Positions 61,201-64,000 of a stretch of 64,000 bases of DNA are shown here, piece by piece (within the stretch, counting starts at the first letter, position 1; every line of letters starts with the position of its first letter). The notes under the pieces are model-generated. The model was not told the DNA's origin. It made no database searches and saw nothing but the letters and a program-made list of their open reading frames with translations. This stretch comes from Bettongia penicillata ogilbyi (lineage: Eukaryota; Chordata; Mammalia; Diprotodontia; Potoroidae). The translations under genes and the position numbers were made by a program. The stretch covers positions 1 to 64,000 of the forward strand of contig JAJHZJ010000251.1 in assembly GCA_023548195.1 (NCBI GenBank), written 5' to 3'.

Positions 61201-61674
61201 CCACTTTTTTCTCTAAAGACAAAACCTTCTTTGAATGAATGAGCTAGAGCTCCTATAATCACTCATCCTATTTCTCTCATCTTTATACTTTCTTCTAATG
61301 CGGTATTGATTTTCATCTTTGGTCCAGATGGGTCACCTGTCAAGCTATAGTCAAGTTCATTCTCTGTACTGTTTTCAGGTATCCAAGGACCTTCCTATTC
61401 TCTTCTTGAAGAGAATATTAATAATGACCAGGCTCCCAAATATTCCTTGGTCTTTAACCGCTTTTTTTCTTCATATAGAATCATGTTTGTCAGTCCCAGT
61501 TTTCATTGTTCCCTGACCTCCCACTTCCCCAACCAATCTGGCCTTGAAGTCACCAATTACCGAGGTAACTAGAGAATCATCAGCCTATTATTGAATCCAA
61601 GGGAGCTAATGAGAACAACAAAAGAGAAAGTATAGAATGAGAAAAGTACATTGCACAAGAAAAAAAAAACTTGT
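58256..61674 (+). other. Intron after gene 2 exon 6, first part
   Basis: Homologous to gene 1 intron 6 near its start and again at about 60905-61600 (shared GGCTCATTTTCCCCCTCCA-type and GGCCTTGAAGTCACCAATTAC-type blocks). It contains L2-like pieces at 59110-59200 and 59305-59430 and an (AT)n run at 60128-60145. No neck exon is present. Confidence 0.7.
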
Positions 61675-62548
61675 TTTATTGTATTTCAGTCATGTTTAAC
61701 TCTTCGTGTCCTCTTTTGTGGTTTTCTCAGCAAAGATACTGGAGTGATTTGCCATTTCCTTCTCCAGCTCATTTTACAAGATGAGGAAATAGAGACTTTA
61801 TAGGGTTAAGTTGATGAGGTTCGGGGGTGCTGGGGACCCCAAAATACCGACACGCCTGGTCCTGCTCGAATGAATTCGACTCAAGCCTTCTTAAAGCCAA
61901 AGGAAGACAAACTTTATTAAAGATTTGCACCTTAATTTTTAAGGAGCCTAAGCATTTGTAATGCTTGTATTGCAAAGCAGGCCAGATAGAATCTCAGCTA
62001 GACAGAGTCTGTGCTGGATTCCACGTAAGCACCTTTGTGGAGACAAGATGGAACTTTAATACAGAAAAGTCTGAGGGAAGCATCCAGGTATCACCAGGTA
62101 GTCTCAGGTCCCAGGGATGGTCTTGCTATAGCAAACCCAGAGAGGATTCTGATGAAAGTGGCCGGTAGTCCAGACAATCCACAAACCAGACTGGGCAACT
62201 TGGGCTTCAAGAGAATTCTAAGTAATCGGGAATATCAAAAGGATACTAGGATCAAAGGAAAAGAAAGCTAAATGGTGATCAGATAGAGAGTATCTGGGCT
62301 GGGAGAAATGGAAGGGGAATCCAAGGTGCCCACAGCCAAGGCCAGACTTTCCAGGGCCCTTCAGACAAATGTGACAAAAGCCCTCCTGATCCAAGGGGGA
62401 GAGGTCTTGGCTTGGGCCTGTACCCCATCAAAGTCACTTGCCCAGGGTCACACAGCTAGTCTGAGGCTAGATTTGAACCCAGGAAAATGAGTCTTCCTCA
62501 CTCCAGGAAGAGTAATTCATCCTCTGAGCCACCTAGTTACCTCTACAA
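61675..62548 (-). repeat. Antisense marsupial SINE split by an LTR
   Basis: Left part 61680-61811 (TTTGCCATTTCCTTCTCCAGC, GATGAGGAAATAGAGAC) and right part 62431-62545 (CACTTGCCCAGGGTCACACA, TTTGAACCCAGGAAAATGAG) join into one SINE when 61812-62430 and one AAGT are removed. Confidence 0.85.
61812..62430 (-). mobile_element. Solo LTR of an endogenous retrovirus
   Basis: 619 bp with TG...CA ends (TGATGAGG ... CCCCATCA) and a 4-bp target duplication AAGT at 61808-61811 and 62431-62434. On the minus strand an AATAAA (61918-61913) lies about 105 bp before the 3' end, giving LTR orientation. A 4-bp duplication fits a class I (gammaretrovirus-like) element. No internal gag/pol/env sequence is attached, so it is a recombination product and non-coding. 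Confidence 0.85.
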
Positions 62549-62599
62549 ATATGCAAGTTTAGAAAAAGTGACATGGATGAAAATCTAGCAAAGGAAACA

Positions 62600-63240
62600 T
62601 TGAAAAACCATAAGAGAGAAAGAGAACCGGTGGAGGGCAGTGTTCCAAAAACCTAGAGAGAAGACAGTATCAAAGAGAAGGGAGTGATGAACAATGTCAA
62701 AGGCTACATTCACAGAGGTTGGAAAAGATCATGACGGATAAAAGTCATTGATTAAGCAATTAAGAAATCGTTGCTAACTTTTGAGAGAGCAGTTTGGGCT
62801 GAGTGATGAGATCAGAAACCGGATTGTAAAGAGTTAAGAAGTGAGAGGATCAGAAGTGAAGTCACCTGTTGTAGGCAGCCTTCTCAAGGATTTTAGTCAC
62901 AAAAGGTAGAAGAGATTTGGGATGGTAGTGGGGATGGACTGATCAAGAGAGGATTTTTTGAGGATGAGCATGTTTGTAGGCAGGAAGGAAGCGGTCAGTA
63001 GACACAGAGAGATTGAAGGTAAGTGAGAGATTGGAGATTAGAGAGTGAGCAATCTGTTTAAAATGGGATGAAATAGGATGGCTTGGGCAGTTAGAGGGCC
63101 TTGCCTTGACAAGAAGGACCACCTCTTCATGTGAAAGAGGGATGAATAATGATGTGAACAGAGATCTCCTGAGAAAGTTTCTGTACTAGGGAAATTTTAT
63201 CTTCTCAAAGGATGAATGTGAAATTAAGCAGGTATCAAAG
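62600..63240 (+). repeat. Ancient interspersed repeat
   Basis: Contains GAGAGCAGTTTGGGCTGAG, GTTAAGAAGTGAGAGG, GCATGTTTGTAGGCAGGAAG and CACCTCTTCATGTGAAAGAG, a widespread old mammalian repeat whose family I cannot name with certainty. Confidence 0.5.
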
Positions 63241-63599
63241 ATACTTATTAAATATGATAATTTTTCAGTGGAAGAAAATTTTCCCAGAGTTCCCTATCTC
63301 TGCTTTATCCACAGAGTATTACATCCCACTCTGAACAGCTCTTATATATAATTCTTATATAAAAGGAGTTATACATATTCCTAATATAGTCCAAGAAAAA
63401 AAAGTGTTCCATGGCTAAATCACTTTGGGCAATATATATTCAGGCATCTTCTCCATTATTCCCACACAATCCTGTGAAGAAGTTGGGGAGTTTTCAAGTC
63501 TCCAGGAAACTTGATGCAACCATATAAGAAATAGCTGAAGTTCAGGGGCTTAGCTTTCGGAATATGGTTTGAGTGCCAGCTGAGGACTCTAGGAAGCCA

Positions 63600-63945
63600 G
63601 GCAGCTGCACCTGTCTGTTGAATTATGATCAGGCAGATGAAGCCATGTCTGTTGACTAGTTTGGGACTTACTGACTGGAAGTGTTTCATCAGATGAGGAG
63701 TCTTGGAAGCCACTAAGGAGCACCCTGGCTTTGAGAACCCAGATGTCATGCTTCCATCTATGGTAACTGTGGTCAGATAGCTGAGGTACAATTGTCTGTT
63801 GAATTCAGGCAGGGGAAGCCATGTCTGTTGATCTTTAATTTCTCTGTATTTTCTTCGAAGTTTGGGGTGCTGACTCCCCTGAAACAGGTGAATGATATAT
63901 GTGCTTAGTTAAAGGATTGATACATGTGCTTAATTAAAGTGATCA
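63600..63945. repeat. Local imperfect duplications
   Basis: GAAGCCATGTCTGTTGA occurs at about 63638 and 63808, each shortly preceded by CTGTTGAATT. Further on, ATGTGCTTA(G/A)TTAAAG occurs twice between 63898 and 63940. No coding signal. Confidence 0.6.
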
Positions 63946-64000
63946 AAAAAAAATAGCTGAAATTCACCCCAGTCCAGGGTTTTTTAATTGCTTGCCATCC

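Overview
This is vertebrate nuclear DNA, AT-rich and dense in interspersed repeats, and almost certainly from a marsupial. The evidence is the repeat content. There are many tRNA-headed SINEs ending in the block 'GAGCTGGAGAAGGAAATGG', L1 and HAL1-like LINEs of the marsupial type (5' end GGGGGCAGAGCCAAGATGG on the minus strand at about 5160), CR1/L3-like LINE pieces, MIRs and a hAT-like MITE family. The species cannot be fixed from the window. There are no bacterial-style operons, rRNA or tRNA genes, or CRISPR arrays; most open reading frames here are chance frames in introns or repeats.

The biological content is a head-to-tail pair of collectin genes of the surfactant protein D (SFTPD) family, both on the + strand. 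Collectin gene 1 is complete: TATA box at about 10.84 kb, non-coding exon 1 ending at 11023, coding exons at 13268-13466, 16017-16124, 18045-18161, 20956-21063, 29360-29443 and 33916-34292, and a poly(A) signal at 34440. It encodes a secreted protein of about 330 residues: signal peptide, cysteine-bearing N-terminus, about 42 Gly-X-Y triplets, a 28-residue neck coiled coil and a C-type lectin domain with EPN and WND. Collectin gene 2 starts at 49.96 kb (TATA), with exon 1 ending at 50124 and coding exons at 53292-53490, 55325-55441, 56471-56587, 57785-57901 and 58139-58255. Its neck and lectin exons lie beyond the right edge. Its collagen arm has exactly 59 triplets, the number in human SP-D.

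Gene 1 and gene 2 align through promoter, introns and exons (about 9.69-26.4 kb against 48.99-61.6 kb), so they arose by a tandem duplication of roughly 39-40 kb. Gene 2 looks conserved. Gene 1 has diverged: the fourth collagen exon is dead (acceptor lost, in-frame stop, 21-bp deletion of the donor), two other collagen exons are shortened in frame by 9 bp each, three cysteines are extra, and the residues beside the calcium/sugar site have changed charge. It looks like a short-arm neo-collectin, analogous to the bovid SFTPD-derived conglutinin/CL-43/CL-46 set, though it need not be related to them.

Layout: 0-7.9 kb is a nested LINE stack (a sense L1 ORF2 split twice by antisense LINE insertions, one of which holds an ADP/ATP translocase retropseudogene); 8-9.7 kb is MIR/L1 debris; 9.7-34.5 kb is gene 1; 34.5-49 kb is intergenic and repeat-rich (SINEs, two L1s in opposite orientation, a MITE with perfect 8-bp target duplication, CR1/L3 pieces, an LTR-like element); 49-64 kb is the 5' and collagen part of gene 2, with a second LTR-like element in intron 2 and a solo LTR inserted in a SINE in its last visible intron.
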